From Rhynchopus euleeides (lineage: Eukaryota > Euglenozoa > Diplonemea > Diplonemida > Diplonemidae), in NCBI GenBank assembly GCA_963210315.1, contig OY723279.1:930001-994000 (forward strand): DNA of 64,000 bases, given 5' to 3'. This document shows positions 18,661-31,816 of the stretch, piece after piece. Position 1 is the stretch's first letter; every line of letters begins with the position of its first letter. A program made the position numbers and the translations under genes. The notes beneath the pieces are model-generated. The model saw nothing but the letters and a program-made list of their open reading frames with translations. It was not told the DNA's origin and did not search any database.

Positions 18661-21600
18661 GCAGAACCGTACTCGACACCTTTACAACGGCTTTTGTGTC
18701 TACAGCTGAAAGAGTGTTCCAGATTGAGTTCTAATCACCGACACAGAAGCCTCTCTCTCTCTCTCTCCTGATCCCTTCATCCTTGAGTTTCACTTCTGTT
18801 GGGTGCCTTGCTGCCATGGGAGGCACCCCCAGGTAGCCCAGCACACCCACCTCAGCACCTCCTCGCTTTCTTCTCGACCCCCTTTGAAGCGACCGTCGAC
18901 GTTCGTCACGTCACGCAGTTCAGACAGGCTTCGACCATCTCCCAGGCAGCATGCGATGCTGGGTGATGCGTCAATTATACCCCGCCCCTGCTGACTCTGC
19001 GAACGTGCTTCTTTGTGCTGCCTGGGCTCAGCAGCCGTGGGATTGGCTGCTGGTTGGTGTTCGCCTGCCGCACCATGTCTTAGCCTGGCGGCACTATGTT
19101 CTAACGTTGGCTCGTCTTCTGCGCACAGCCTGAGCGCACTCGCTTCGTGTGTAGTCTGCCGTGCAACATCTTGGCCTCTTTGCCACGTTCTCACGCCGAC
19201 TCGTCCTGCCATTCGACACCCACCCGCCCCATCTCAGCATCATCCGCTGAGTGTTTTTGGGTCTGTGTGTCCGGCGCTTCAACACCCTTCATGGTCCGTT
19301 CAGTCCTTCGAGCCGGATGTGTTGGGTTTTCCCAAGGCCTACTCCACTACCCGCCGAGCCTTCAAGCGCCTCCTTGCTCCCGACATGGTGAAGGTGTGGA
19401 TGGCTGTGCCCCTCGTCACCCTTCAGCAGCGGTGCCGTGCTCCAGTGCCTCGGTGCCGATCTGCGGGTGCGCCGGACCCGTACCACATACCCTCCTTCCC
19501 GGTTTCGATGCAGTCGCCCCGCCCCACCCGTGTCCGGACCCACTTCCGGACCCTCTCCCGCAATGCACCCAAGGCGGCCACACGCCGATGATCCTTGATG
19601 CGGGCGCCTATCGTGCATGCAGGAGGCCCCGCCCGCCGTTGGGGAGCACCAACCGTCGGTGGGTGGTTGCGAACCACAGCAACCCGCCCTTCTCCTCCGC
19701 CACCAGCCTTCTTCTGCATCGGATGACAATCTAACCACTTGCAGATCCACTGGAAGGTCGCCTTCACGTCGTCCGCACTAAATGCTCGGGGGTACCTGAG
19801 GCACGCAGTGACCGGAATGGCTTCGCTGTTCGCTCAAACGTACATACCAATGGCGGGTTAATTCCAGCTGTGGTAGGTCGCTTTCGAATCCATGTGTCAA
19901 CAAATGAAAACCTCCGCGTAGACCGTGAGATCCACAGGGAAGTTTGTGAGGCGGTCCAGGTACTGAACCGCACAGCCATGCTTGTGCCCGTTGTTTCCCC
20001 GCCGTGACCTCAGGTACGTCATCTTGGGCAGCGACGCAAAGCGCAGTCACTTGGGCTCGACCTTTCATGCCTCGGCAGTGCGGCCCTTGCATTCCAACCG
20101 ACCCCATCATATGAAGCCGTGGCTCACATGAGACCACTGTGCCCGCTTATTGTCCTCAACTCTGTGCGGTTCGAACCACTTGAAAGCGACAGCCGCCTAG
20201 CATGCGCGGGATAAAGCCCTGTGCCACCGTCCCCCGTGAGTGACCATGTGGCTCCACAGGGTGCCAGCAGCCTCCTTACCGGGGACATGCTGCAGTGGGT
20301 TCGGTGCTTGTGGCCAGCCACCCTCTTGCTCCCGGTAGCGTGTCCGCCTGCTGCCCCACCCGCCCCGCCACTGTTCCGACCTTCAGTCAGCACCGCAGTC
20401 AGACGGCATGACTCCACACTGCCCCAGACCGGTAGAGGTAGCCCACTGCCGGGAGGACCCGGGTCCGGATGTGGCGTTGCGCATTGCAGAACCTGGTAGA
20501 GGAGCTAGGAGGTGTGCGCTTGTCCACATGGTTGATCGGTGGTGCTCAGCGTCTGGCCTGGCAGATTTACTGATTCGCCAGCAGTTTGAGGAGGTGTCGG
20601 GGGATGTGTGGGCAGAGTTGCGCCCCACAGAGTTTGCCCAGGTGTTGGGCTGGTTGTGCCCACCGGGCTATTAGGTTTGAATGCTGGTGTGGTGGCGTTT
20701 ATATCTTCACGGGGAGAAATCAAGACTACGGTAGCTAATCTAGGGCGCTAATCCCGTATGATGGAGGTGTCAAGTTTTCCGAGTGACAAGGGGTGTTCTA
20801 CGATCACGGCTAATTTAGGAATACCCACGGCGGGCATTTCCTACCCCCTCCACTTGGCTGGATTTTGGCGGAGTAGATGGGTTCGGTGTGGTTGAGTCGG
20901 GGTTTGGCAGTGTTGGGTGGTGTTGCGGTGTTGCGGCCGGAGACCAGGTGTTGCCCAAATCGAGTGGCGCCCCTCACACAGTCGAACTTCACCCAGAGGT
21001 GAAGCGTCGTGATCGCAACGCGAGAAGCGTCGTGAAGGTACCCACCCCCCAGCGCGACCCTTCCTCACGTCTCCTGAAGGGAGGGTAGCTGCTGCAGCTG
21101 CGAATGAGCAGTGCCCCGACCTTCTGCTCAACTCATCCGTCCGTCCCCCCGGCCATCGAGATATATACAACCTCTCATCCATGTGGCCCGCCTCGCGCCT
21201 CAGAGATGTCTTGCTACCCGTTGGGCTTGGCGATCGCCCCAGTTTTCGCCCCTCAGTGTTGGGTCTCGGGGCAGGCTTCGAGGCGGGCTTCGGGTTTCCT
21301 TGGGATGGCTCTTGTGTTGTTCGTCTGTGGCTCACTCAGGCAGACGCAGCCACAGCCTGGCTGAGCTGCCTTGCCTTGATAGCAGGCAGGCAGCCCCTTC
21401 CATCTCGGGGCACAGACAGAACATGTGATGGTGGTCTCCGTGGGGCCAGTGTGGCAGTAGAGGGCGCAGCTCTTCACAGGTCGGATTGGTGCGCACACGG
21501 TAGCCTCGGAATATGCTTTGCGCCTTCACGGCAGCGATGATTGCGATGATGCGCTTGTCAGTCTGATGCACCTGAGTGGAGCAAGTTGGTTTTATCGCAG

Positions 21601-22674
21601 CAAGCTGGGCAATGCGGCAGCGGAAGATCAACAGAACAACGGCCCGCCTCTATCAGAAACTCATCAGAAGTTTAAACAACGCTGTTTCGGGAACAAACCA
21701 CACACACACAGATCTACCCGCCCTCCAAGCGCCTCAGCCCGCCCTGTGGTGCTGCTTCAGAGGAATTCATATGCGCCGTTTGTCACGCTTCCACTTTGGA
21801 AGAAGCTCGCCTGCTGTCTTCTGGCACCGGGTGCTGTTATCCTCTTGGCGCCCTCATGGTGGCCGCGGAGCTCGTTGCGTGCCCCAATGGGGCTGTGTCC
21901 GCCCTTTGCGTTTCGTTCGTACCCTTCAGGGTTTTCCCGACACTTGCTATCAACTGAACCCCGACAGAGACGCCGAGTGACTGAAGAAGTCTATTGTGAT
22001 GGTGCCATCATTCAGGCCCAGGGCGCACTCCAGAAGTGGCAGAGGTAAAGGTCCTGTGCGAAGAATCTTGGAGAATGGCGCGAAAGGTAACCTCTGTACG
22101 TCCACCCACTCGTCAGTTCAGCAAGACAGGCTGCCAGCTTGTGCCGCTGAGCGCCTGCTGCTGGTACAGATCGCTGCACTGGGTGCTGGTCCAACCCTCC
22201 AGATACACTTCAGCAGAGCGGCGAGTTCGCTAGCTCTTGTATGGAGAATCATGAGCCACAGAGTGTGGCCGCGATAAAGGTGTCGGCGAGGAACGTGGTA
22301 CCCGCAGCATCCTCTGTCTCACTGTCCCTCGTTGCAGCAGTTACAGTCCGCGAAGGCGAAAAATGCGTCCAAACATTCTTCTCTCAGCGCAGTCTCTGGG
22401 TTTCAGTGCCTGTTCCCGTTCTCGACAGCACAGAGGAGGGCAAGGCCGCGGGGTGGCTTGGTGTGTAGGATGGTGGTATCGCCTCCTCATGCCGTGGCCT
22501 CTCGGTGGCCAGTAAGTGGAAGGTCCCGCGCTATTTTCAACGCGCGGCCGAGGTATCACCCTCCGAGCTTCATTCGGTGGAGCCTCCGACCTTCAGTGTT
22601 CACGTGCCTTTCCCTATTTTAACAAAAGAAAGGAGCAGATCGCGCCCGTGTGGTGTGACTTAGTAAATGACTTG
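18661..22674. other. gene-poor DNA, probably decayed repeats
   Basis: A CT microsatellite lies at about 18750-18768. No frame over 200 residues and no domain I can name with confidence. A short frame at 20408-20674 has an LADLLIRQQFEEVSGDVWAE segment that faintly resembles retroelement Gag/SCAN-type helices. The minus strand near 21.4 kb has a Cys/His-rich stretch that could be a decayed retroelement zinc finger. Confidence 0.35.
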
Positions 22675-22745
22675 GATAGCGTATCAGTTCTCGTGCGTCG
22701 TCTTTCGTAGACGTTCTGTACGATGCGGATCCGCTAATCCAACAT
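22675..22745 (-). repeat. second copy of the 86-bp insertion sequence
   Basis: Reverse complement of the core of 2969-3054, including GAAAGACGACGCACGAGAAC on the minus strand. Confidence 0.65.
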
Positions 22746-22997
22746 AGCAAACGGCCTCTCGGGAACACGTGTGCGATGCCAGGCACAACATGATTGCGGG
22801 TGAATGTTTGGGACACGTATCAAGCCAAGCCCGGCGTTGCTGCAGGAACCCAGATGTTGGGTTCTTACCCCGGCGTGATGGTGGCAGTCGGCGGGGTGCG
22901 CACAACGCTTCCTGCCAATGACCCTTTCGGCCTGCCTCTGCTCGGCCACGACCTCGACTCGCTTGCCACTGATTTGGTATCAGGCAAGGCGAAGATG

Positions 22998-23094
22998 CAA
23001 CTCCGGTCGGTCGTTATTCTTCGTCAATCTTCGTCAGTTTTCAGCCAATTCAACAGGAAATGCACCCAAAAGTACTGACAACCCCAAAGATCCC
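22998..23094 (+). mobile_element. degenerate GGGGGTCTTCGCT-family MITE
   Basis: GTCGTTATTCTTCGTCAATC and the following ATTCAACAGGAAATGCACC match the family interior (see 60106-60213), but both terminal repeats have decayed. The sequence to its left (22794-22997) reads as a coding-like frame that runs into the MITE. Confidence 0.6.
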
Positions 23095-23995
23095 CTGAAG
23101 CACCCGCCCGTTATCACCAAATGCTGCCGTTTGCTGAAGGCAATATGTTAGGGCGTGCAGGTTCGGACCCCATATTGTGCAGTTGTGATGCAGAATCAAA
23201 GCACGTCCCTCCTCCATGTGGAGATCCTGTGGATTGTCAGTGCCACGTTCTCCCATCCACTCCACTTTGCTGTGCAACCGTGGGACGACTTCGTCGCCAC
23301 TATTGCGCTGTCGTGGGCCACCAACTCGGCGGTGCTCCTCGTGGATGGCTCAAGGTGCATGTGCGCCACGAACGTGCACCCCCGCCAGGACCCTACGTAG
23401 GAGTGGTCGCATCGCCATTCCGGGTCACTTCACGCCGCTGCGCCTTTCCTCAGCCTTGGTGGAGGAGCTGCACTCGGTGAGGAGTGGAACAAGACCTCGT
23501 GGATGGACCCGCCGAACGGCGTGACCTGCACCAGCTGTGGCGAGAGCCGGGCCAGAGTGTCATGGATGTCCTGTGTCCGAGCACCAGGTGTGCATGCCTT
23601 GTGCCGTAGCAGGGGGGGGTGTCCCAACACTCCGAAGGGAGATTGAGAAACGTTCTGGGTCACATGGGGTCGGGCGTGGGAAGTAACGATGGGGCAGAGA
23701 CGCCAACATCGATCGACGCGGCATCACGGATCATTCGAACCCAACAGCTGAACCGAGCGCCGCCGTCTCCTCGCAGAACCTGCCGTTGAGGCTCCTTAGC
23801 GCTTCCGGTTGTGGTCGTACTCCTCGTCGTCCTGGTGTCTCCACACATCTTGATCGAGCACTTCCCGTCGACGAACTTGCACCCGCCACACATGTTGCAC
23901 CCGTTTGTTGGTGTTCAGCCCCGCATAGAAAGCCTCGGGGCCCTGGCTGACTGGCTGGTGAGGTAAGCTGGCACGGATCGCCACTGGTTGGCGCT
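23095..23995. other. gene-poor DNA
   Basis: No gene or repeat recognised. Confidence 0.35.
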
Positions 23996-24108
23996 GGGAG
24001 CCTTCGCTCAGAAGTGCAGCTAAGTGAGAACCAGCAAGCCGCCTCACAGCACTCTGGCTGCAAAGCGACACAGCTTGACACACACAGCGACACAGAGCGA
24101 AGGCCCCC
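23996..24108 (-). mobile_element. GGGGGCCTTCGCTC-family MITE, uninterrupted copy
   Basis: Left end GGGAGCCTTCGCTC, right end GAGCGAAGGCCCCC. It is the inverted equivalent of the interrupted element at 2766-3083 and serves as its reference. Confidence 0.7.
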
Positions 24109-27100
24109 ACTGCTACGGGGCCTGGGGGTATCACAGCAGGCGGGGCCGGGTCAGCGCCAGCGCCAGAGGCAAGGCCCTCCGGGGCCCAACGAACTCTCAT
24201 CGGCCCAGGTGCTCAATTCCCGACTGCCCCCCTGCCTGGTGTGTCGTGCCGCGCACCCCCGTCGACACCACTCGCTGCGGGAATGGGAACGAAGCCTCGA
24301 AAGGAGGCCTCGATCAGCAGCAGCTGGGCAGATGTCAGGGCCCAGAGGGGATGTCAGGATATTAACCCTGCTCCACCCCCCTCGGGAAGGCGCTATACAT
24401 TCTCGACTCAAGCGCATCACACCGGGTCCCTCCCCTCCTGGTGGTCCACCGACGGGCAAGTCGCAATATACTGCTTGTGCGAGTTGGGTTTACATTATCC
24501 CCGGAACGAAGATACCCGCACCCCAAGGGGGTCGTCGACTTGACTAGGGCGCGCGGCTGGAAAGGCTCCCCTTGCTTGAGAGAGGGGCTGCTCTGGTGCT
24601 AAGGGGGATAGAGGGTGTCTGCTGCCAATGGCCTTGGTTCATATTCCCCAGTCAGTAAACTGTGAGAATCATATCTTGGCCGGCTATCGCAGACAGGGGG
24701 CACACACACGTCGACTCGGCTATAGTTCTCCTGGTGGTGTGTGTGCGCAACGACAAGATAGGCAAAGGCAATGGGGAGTGGGGCTCTGCCCTCGTCACCC
24801 CCTGCCCCAAAGACAGCCTCTGTGCATCCGTTATCTGTGTCAAAGCGAGAGGGGTTCGGTGTGCGGGTGTGTGAGTTATGACAAATCAACACGTCCTTCC
24901 GCACGAGTGCGGTCTTATGATTATGATGGGTTTATCGGAACAACACGTTTGACGTAGCGTTTTGGGGGTCTTATTAAGGTTTGGGAATGAGACAGGTTAA
25001 ATGGTTCTAATTCGAGTGGCATTCGACTCGGCAATTGCTTTCATCGTCGCCGAAACTAGCTGGAGCGGTGTGCCTGTGTAAACTGGTCATAAACCGGCTA
25101 AGACTCTGCGGAGCGGGGAGGGGGGTATCTCCGTTATTGGCTGATAGGTGGGGCGAGACATGATCTAAAATGGGCGGTGTTCCAATAATTCACTCATCCG
25201 GCGTAGCAGTGCCCAGTTTCGGGCTTATTCCACATTAATGGCGTCACTTGGAGTCACTCAATTATTTGTGGGTATTCTGGTGTTCTGAGGTGCTCAGCCC
25301 TGTAATGACGAGCCAGGGGCGTCCCGGGGCGGGGTGAGGTGTCTCCCGTCCAGAGGCGGGAGCTTGGGAAAGGCCGGACGCCCAAGTAACTGCAGGTAGC
25401 TTCTCTTTGGTTTAGTGGGCCGGTATCAGCCACATTCTGCACGTCAGGAGGCCTCTTGGTGGCAGGAGGCCATGCACTCGCCAGGTCCTCGCAGCTAGAC
25501 ATGGGGAAGGGAAGGGGGCTGGCATCAGTCTGAAGGTGCAGCGTGCCACATCAGGCGAGACACTTCCATTTCTCTCGGTTCATTAGGGAGCACCCTTCTC
25601 TGCCCTTTGCCCACTCAGCATCATAGAGCTGGTGGCGCTCAGTGGCAACCTGGCCCAGCGCGCTGTCTCGTCGTAGTGTTGCAGCAGGTGCACTGTCTCG
25701 TCCGCTGTGACCGGTACCGCTGCCCTCGTCGGCAGAGGGGCCGTCACGGTCCCCATCGCCGCCGTCGGGGCCTCATCTTGTCATCAGCGGGATCAAGGGT
25801 GGCCGTCGACGCCACCGTCGTTGTCATCGTCCATGCCCTGTCCGTGTTAGCAGGGGCTCATGGTGGCCCGCCTCGCAGCAGGTCTCCGCCTTGGACAGAC
25901 ATGTCGTGCTCTTCACGGCAGTGAACAGACAGGTGCGAGTCGTTCACGCGTCAGTATGCCTCAACCAGCATGCCAGCTGCGGTCCGCACCAAGGCGTATT
26001 CACACGGCTTGGGGTGCGCCTTGCAGGCGCCTGCCCTTCAGCGAGATGCCTGGCACGAGCACTGGGGCTAGGCATTGCATGTCGGTTCAGGGCGGGGAGT
26101 GTCCCACGCGGCAGCCATGCCCCGCCTACCGACCTCGGGGTAGCGCCACACCCCCAGCCCCCAGGGCTTCTTGTCATCTGTACGCGCGTCCCTTCCCTTG
26201 CACGCTCTTGACGCTGTTCTCGCTGCCCTGATCGTCTCAGTCCCGCAAGTATGGGTCTGGGAGATGCCGCCACGTGCGTGTCCAGCGCCGACAGAAACGA
26301 CCATCCGACCCGTCGGTCGCTCGGCTGGCCACGGCTGTTCCACCTGTACTTATTGTCGCTTAACGTCACCGACCTGATGCAAGTTCACTCACAGTCAGGC
26401 GATTTCCGCGGGGTTGCAGCTCCACACCTGCGGGCACGAGGATGCCCTGCTGGTTCGAGGGACAGCAAGGCGGTGGTGGCAGCCCCCGGGACAACGCGAC
26501 CGCAGGCGTCCCGCAGGCCCACCACGGCAGGGTGCAGCCAAGGTGCTTGCACGGATGCCCCTCATGTCGCTCCCTGATGAGCACGTCCCATGGGTGCAGC
26601 ACCCAGGGGGACGCCTTGTCCAATGCAGCCATGCAAGGCGCACCCTCCTGGCGGGGTTGGGGGGGCGGAGTATCAGGACTACTCCAGCCCGGGAAGGCGG
26701 CGTCCCTCCAGCATTTAGGGCTCTCTCTGGTGAATGCTGTCGGCCGGCCTGTGTGCCCGACGACAGTCACGAAGGTCACTCCCCTCACCGCACTGCGGTG
26801 TCATGCCCGCCTCTCACGCATGCCAGTGCTTCGTGCTGACACCCTTCGTGATCCGTGCGCTGCAGGCGCATACTAGCACCCCGTCACCCCAGCACCCAAC
26901 ATCATCACCTCGTCGTACTTTCCTAGATGCTTCGTGGCTGGCAGGGTTCTGACCGCACTCTCGATGCCACCCGACTGACTGGCAGGCAGAGGCCACGCAT
27001 TGGAGGCCAGCCCCCAGCGGTCCCTCGTCAATGCGCCTCCTGTACTGCCGCCCCTCAGGGAGGACGTGCCTTGGTGCGTGTGTCCCGCACACAGCAAGCC

Positions 27101-28070
27101 GATCTGTGACCCGTGCGAAGTCCGCCCGGACAGCGTATTCCTGCTGCGACAGACACCACGGACCCGGCGACGGACTTTTGTGACTTTGTGCCACAGGCTT
27201 TTCTGTTCTCAACAGCGTCTCACTCGACTCGTTGCGGTCACTGCCTAGCTTCCATCATGCAGGTGGAAGTGTGCTGCACCGAGCACTACCCCCCAGGTCG
27301 GGTAGCGGCGCCGTGACGGAATCATGGGGCTAGCGTGGCCAGTGCTCGAGGGAGCTGACCTGGTTTGGCCAACTTTCGTCTCTCTCATATACCAAGCCTG
27401 GACTGTACAAAATTCCTCTCGTCACGTCGTGGATCAAGTGTACAGCCTGTAACAACCCACTGATGTCAGGCCAGAAGCTCTTCATTGCACTTCACGGAGA
27501 CCGCTACACCGCAGCAGGTCAGGTGTACAGCCTGTCGACCTGCATCGTGCGTGTTTGTGCAGATCGGACCTGGACAGGCCCAAAACGTTCATATTCTGGA
27601 CCTCGGGGGTCAGGGCCGATTGTGCCCTTTTGTCCGGTACAGCGGTATACTGTTATGTATGACTGCACGGCTGCATTCATGAGCAGCCCAGCACAAGGAA
27701 TCATTAAGGCGTCGGCGGCCCTGACTGGGTTACAGCTACGACGGAGCGCTGGAGGCACAACACCAGCATGCGCAACGCCCCTCTTGCCAGACATCAGGTC
27801 TGCTCTCCCTCTTCTCGTATCTCAGCCTGCTTCTGCGTGCGGTACCCATATGTCTCCTCCTGCGCCGCATGCTCAAAAGTAAGGCACTACACCCGAGGAC
27901 GCGCTCCCTGCCGTAAGCTCCCGAAGAACAGCGGTAAGCCGTGATGTTCGCTAAACCCTGCGTCATCACCCACAGCTTTACACCGCGCAATGTAGTGTAC
28001 AGTGCAGGTCCAAGCACTGTTACGCTGTTCTGGGATCACAGGAAGGCCCAAACATGCCCCCAACCCCACA
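24109..28070. other. gene-poor DNA
   Basis: No frame with a recognisable domain. Coding-like minus-strand stretches at 25944-27212 (all under 150 residues) lie in mixed frames and may be decayed retroelement sequence. Confidence 0.35.
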
Positions 28071-28150
28071 CAGCCTGCCAGGGTGTGAAGTGTTCGCAAA
28101 AGTCCCCACACACGAACAGTTTCCTAAACCGGCTGCGGCAAACTGACAAA
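28071..28150 (-). repeat. dispersed repeat, AAGTTCGGCGTAGCCAACTC family, diverged copy
   Basis: Shares GTGTGAAGTGTTCGCAA and the CAGTTTCCT...GGCTGCG.CAAACTGACAAA region with 59635-59738. Confidence 0.5.
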
Positions 28151-28237
28151 AAGACGATCCTCTCTCCTCACAATCGGCCCCCCCAGGAACCCCGTTCCGG
28201 AAGAGAACCCGGGCTCGAGGGTCATGGAACAGGGCGT

Positions 28238-28309
28238 CACTTTGCAGCCAGTTTTGTGAGGCGGCTCACCATTCTCTCGCTTTTCTGCATTTCTGTGGCG
28301 AAGGCCCCC
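28238..28309 (+). mobile_element. left-truncated GGGGGCCTTCGCTC-family MITE
   Basis: Starts within CACTTTGCAGCCAGT and ends GGCGAAGGCCCCC; matches the right two thirds of 2822-2930. Confidence 0.6.
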
Positions 28310-29821
28310 GCAGTGTTGACGTACAGAGGCGGCATGTGGCAGAGACGAGCCCTACTGATCCCGTTTGCTGACTTGCGAACCCTCCGAGGGTTTGCATCGA
28401 ACACGCTGATTTTGAGCAGCCAGGACTCCGAAGTGGGGCTCCTGTTGGATCCGCTTGCCCCTCCTCTATCGGGCGCACGGGCTGTGTCTGTCCGTGCCTC
28501 CTGCGGCACCGTGTCCGTCGCAGTGTCTGGGGTGGTGCCTGTGGTGACGATCGCCGCAACGATTGACGCGCTCGTCGACGCTCTCGGTGCAGCTGCTGTG
28601 GCACACTCCAACCTTACAAACGTCACGCATGCCTCGCAGCTCGACCCGTTTGCCCAAACCGCACCGCCAAAGACGCTTTTGGATACGCAGTTGTCTCGGA
28701 GTCCTCAAGCACCAATTTTTTGCCAAAGGAAGCTGTGCCCGTTCCACACCGCCTCCTCCGCGATCCCCTCACGGATTCTGGCGTGCGATTGCCACTTCCC
28801 TCGATAGCCTGCCCAGAAGTGCAGAACGCCAGTGCCCTCACAGGGGTGGCACACTGGGAGTTACACATCAGACGCGTGCTGAACGCTTCAGCACCCTCCT
28901 CCTGACCGCCTTCGATTGTCTCAACAGGGGAAGTGCCGGGAGGTGGCAGCAATTACGCCGTGATGGGTGCCCGAGGGAGATGTGTACTGTCTGGTGCACC
29001 ATGGCTTGTGGGGCACGGTTGCTGACCGGCAGTGAACACACACAGGGGTCTCGCCTGGCAGCAGGAGAAGGCCACCTTGGAAGACACCTCCACGCGCATC
29101 AAAGGGGCCTCGTGCCGTTAAGCCTCCCCATGAGGAAGCGGTCCACCCACCTCTGACCTGACACCCACACGTCGTGGGCACGGTCAGGAGCCAGTCGATG
29201 CACTGGGTCACTGTGCCGTTTGTGCGCCCGACCCCACGGCCACAAGACCCTCGTATAGTGGGTGTTCAGCCCCCTCTGCGCAGCTCGAGACCCGGTAGCG
29301 TGGGACTTTGGCTGGAAACCCCAGCCAAAAGTCCTCGGATCAAGCCCCAAAATATGGCCGAAACCCCCTCGATCCCCGTACACGCCGTGTGTCCTTAACC
29401 CGACTCCGAAAGCAGCCCTGCAGGTGACGGGCCCAGGGTTTCCGCATTTTTTGGGCGACTTGCAGTCACCCAGGTCGTGTTGATTTTCAATGTCAGAAGA
29501 ACGATAAGTTTGGTCGTGAATGACCCGAGTCCGGCTGTGAATCCCACAGAGAAAGCGGAGAAGAGCAGTGGGCGATACGCGGGACCAAGCAGGCCGACAA
29601 TTGAAGTGTGGACACAACCTGCCTTTCACTGGGCTCTTAGGGTGGGGAAGATCGCTCTGAGGTTGTGTTTTGACAGTTAGGTTGGGTTTGGTGTGGTGGA
29701 GGTTAGTGCGGGAAGTGGAAAGTTCTGCGGAGCAGCCCCGCGTGCGATGGCACGGCGTGGGGTGGTGGGAGGGGGTGTGGGCAGCAGAAAATCACGTGTC
29801 GACATGGGGGTGGGTGCATAC
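28310..29821. other. DNA with one uncertain plus-strand frame
   Basis: The frame open from 27941 to 28807 reads across the MITE; its part after 28310 looks protein-like but matches no family I know. Hairpins such as GGACTTTGGCTGG / CCAGCCAAAAGTCC lie near 29303-29334. Confidence 0.3.
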
Positions 29822-30103
29822 GCCTGCAGCTTCCCCAGGACCTCGACGGAGTGGTTGTAGTCAGACTCACCCATGGGGTGGGGCACCACGGTCTCCACAG
29901 TGTACTGCAGGTGCTTGCGGTGCTTCTTCACCTCCGTCTTGTTGACGAACTTGTACTTCGGCTCCTCAGGCGCCTTCTCGTTCTTCTCCTCGCCGTCCTT
30001 CTTCTCCTCCAAGGAGCACATAATCCACTGCTTGTTGGCGTTGCAAGCATACTCCTGATCAGTCTGCCAGATCGTAGCGGCCCTGCTCCGCTGCTTGAAG
30101 TCG
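29822..30103 (-). CDS. isolated coding exon of an unrecognised lysine-rich protein
   Basis: On the minus strand the codons are strongly biased to G/C-ending AAG, GAG, CTG and CAC, unlike the surroundings. The translation reads as a real protein: IWQTDQEYACNANKQWIMCS, a charged linker rich in E and K, then KFVNKTEVKKHRKHLQYTVE and PHPMGESDYNHSVEVLGKL. It ends at a donor GTATGC (29821-29816), the same extended site as the four proven or proposed introns above. The upstream boundary is uncertain and I find no matching next exon. It may be a gene fragment left by rearrangement. A dispersed repeat lies just upstream at 30190. Confidence 0.45.
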
Positions 30104-30189
30104 TGGTTACGGACACGGGGGTGTGGTATGATTGCCCTGGACTGTAGGCATGAGGGGCACCCAAGTCCCTTGTCCCGCGGGGTGAACAG

Positions 30190-30366
30190 GCACCATGGCC
30201 AGATAAGACCCAACCGCGATCCGCACAGATCCCAAACGTTCGAAAGAACGGGTTTCGAAAAACCCGCGGAGGGGGGCCCATTGGGTAGGTGGGGTGGCAT
30301 AGGTGTGCCGGCTGCCTCCCAGTCACATCCTCTCATGGCCAGGACCTGAACCAGACCGCATTTCAT
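30190..30366 (-). repeat. dispersed repeat, TCTGTGCGGATCG family
   Basis: The minus strand reads TTTCGAACCCGTTCTTTCG then AACGTTTGGGATCTGTGCGG, matching 11680-11828 and 52026-52212. Confidence 0.65.
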
Positions 30367-31504
30367 GGGTGATACTTGGCTTGGGAGGGCCTAAATACGG
30401 GGGGTCCCAGGTACACCCGCAATGCACGCTCTTGATGTAAAGCGTCACTAGGTGCCACATGCGTTGATCCTATTCCGCGCCGAGGGATTGGGAGTGCCAG
30501 TTTGTCCAGTTTTTCAGTGTTTGGTGGGGCCACACAGCCGGCCGATCTTCAAACCCTGGGTGTTATGAAAGGCGTTGTACAAAATGAACCCACGACGCCC
30601 TGTGTTTGCCCCAGATACACCAGGGCTTTCTGACAACTGTGTATGACGGTTATGGGCCTGATATGGCTGTACTTGAGGGTATGCAGCTGTCGGGTGTGCT
30701 GCCTCGGGATTTCTGCCACAGCACATCTCCATGGCGACGAACCCGCTTGAGTCCATGGCAGTATGTTCTGAACGCATGTTGTTTCTTGGGGAACCAAATG
30801 GCGCTAGCTCAGTCACATCGAGTTTGGTGAGACAAGCAACTTGCAAGTTCACGTGCAGTCACATACATGTCGTCCTGAATTTTGGGTTAGCCTGCCTACA
30901 CCGCGTACGCCTCATAAGGCGAGCCCGCTGTCCAGTCCGTCAACCTATGTCACGCCGCTAGGGCGTGATCGCCTCCTCGGCAAAGGAAGGGGGGTCTGAT
31001 TGAGGCACTCTGCGCCTGTATCCCGGATCTGGTCCGAGATACGACGGCGGCCTTCTGAAAGAGAAGAAGGGGGCGTAGACTTTTTGCTCGAGCGAAGCTT
31101 CGGGGCTGCGCGGAGGGCGCGGTCTCCAAGGCGTCTTCGCCGACACAGTTTTCTTTGGCACTCGGCGTGCGGAGAGCCAGCCAGCGATAGGGTTGGCGCT
31201 GCATCCTCTTTTAGTTTGGTGAACATATGGTTTGCAGCTCCGTGGGGTTTTTGTCAGCCATGATCAAGCGCTGCTTTGTGGATGAGGCCCTCCGTCACCT
31301 TGATAAGACAAGGGCGCAGTTGGCATGTCCCCTGATGGCGAGGCAAAACCTCGGAGAGGGGTATTCTCTGTCTAGGCGCAGGGGCGAGGCACTATGCCAA
31401 GGGCGCTACTGTTTCGCTTAACAGCTTGGAGGCTGTGGTCGTCAACACCTTGCTCTGATATAGGCGGGACCATAGCCACTTTTGGGGGGGCCGAGCCTGA
31501 TGGG
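30367..31504. other. gene-poor DNA
   Basis: No gene recognised; short minus-strand frames at 30945-31226 are unremarkable. Confidence 0.35.
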
Positions 31505-31816
31505 TCAGGAGGGCACACGTATACTCAGAAGGAGGGGAAGGGGTGGGGGTTTGGAGGAAGCGAGGTCCTCATCTGTAACACCCAGGCGTTTCTGGAGCGC
31601 CGGGACGTCAGGCTCCTGGTCAGACGGGCCTGAAGCGGATCCGTCAAGCCGGTCGGCCGTATCATATTCACACACGGAGAGCGGGAGGGGTGGTGGTTCG
31701 GAGGAATCGAGGTCTTCAGTAGCACCCAGGCATCTCTTGAGCGATGGGAAAGAAGGCTGGGGAACTGGCGCACCCGTCGGGGGTCCATCGGGCCCTGCAG
31801 CCAGATCAGCACACAC
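31505..31816 (-). CDS. short ORF with a duplicated 49-residue acidic/proline module
   Basis: The 103-residue frame contains two copies of a module: LKRCLGATEDLDSSEPPPLP and LQKRLGVTDEDLASSKPPPL, each preceded by a Pro/Asp-rich segment. The repeat is conserved at the protein level while the DNA copies differ, which suggests coding. It lacks a recognisable domain. It may be one exon of a longer repeat protein. Confidence 0.35.
   Translation of the reverse strand: MCADLAAGPDGPPTGAPVPQPSFPSLKRCLGATEDLDSSEPPPLPLSVCEYDTADRLDGSASGPSDQEPDVPALQKRLGVTDEDLASSKPPPLPLLLSIRVPS

Noticed and set aside
20408..20674. Gag/SCAN-like helix segment LADLLIRQQFEEVSGDVWAE
   Set aside because: Too short and without a following zinc knuckle or protease; kept only as a note in the region entry.
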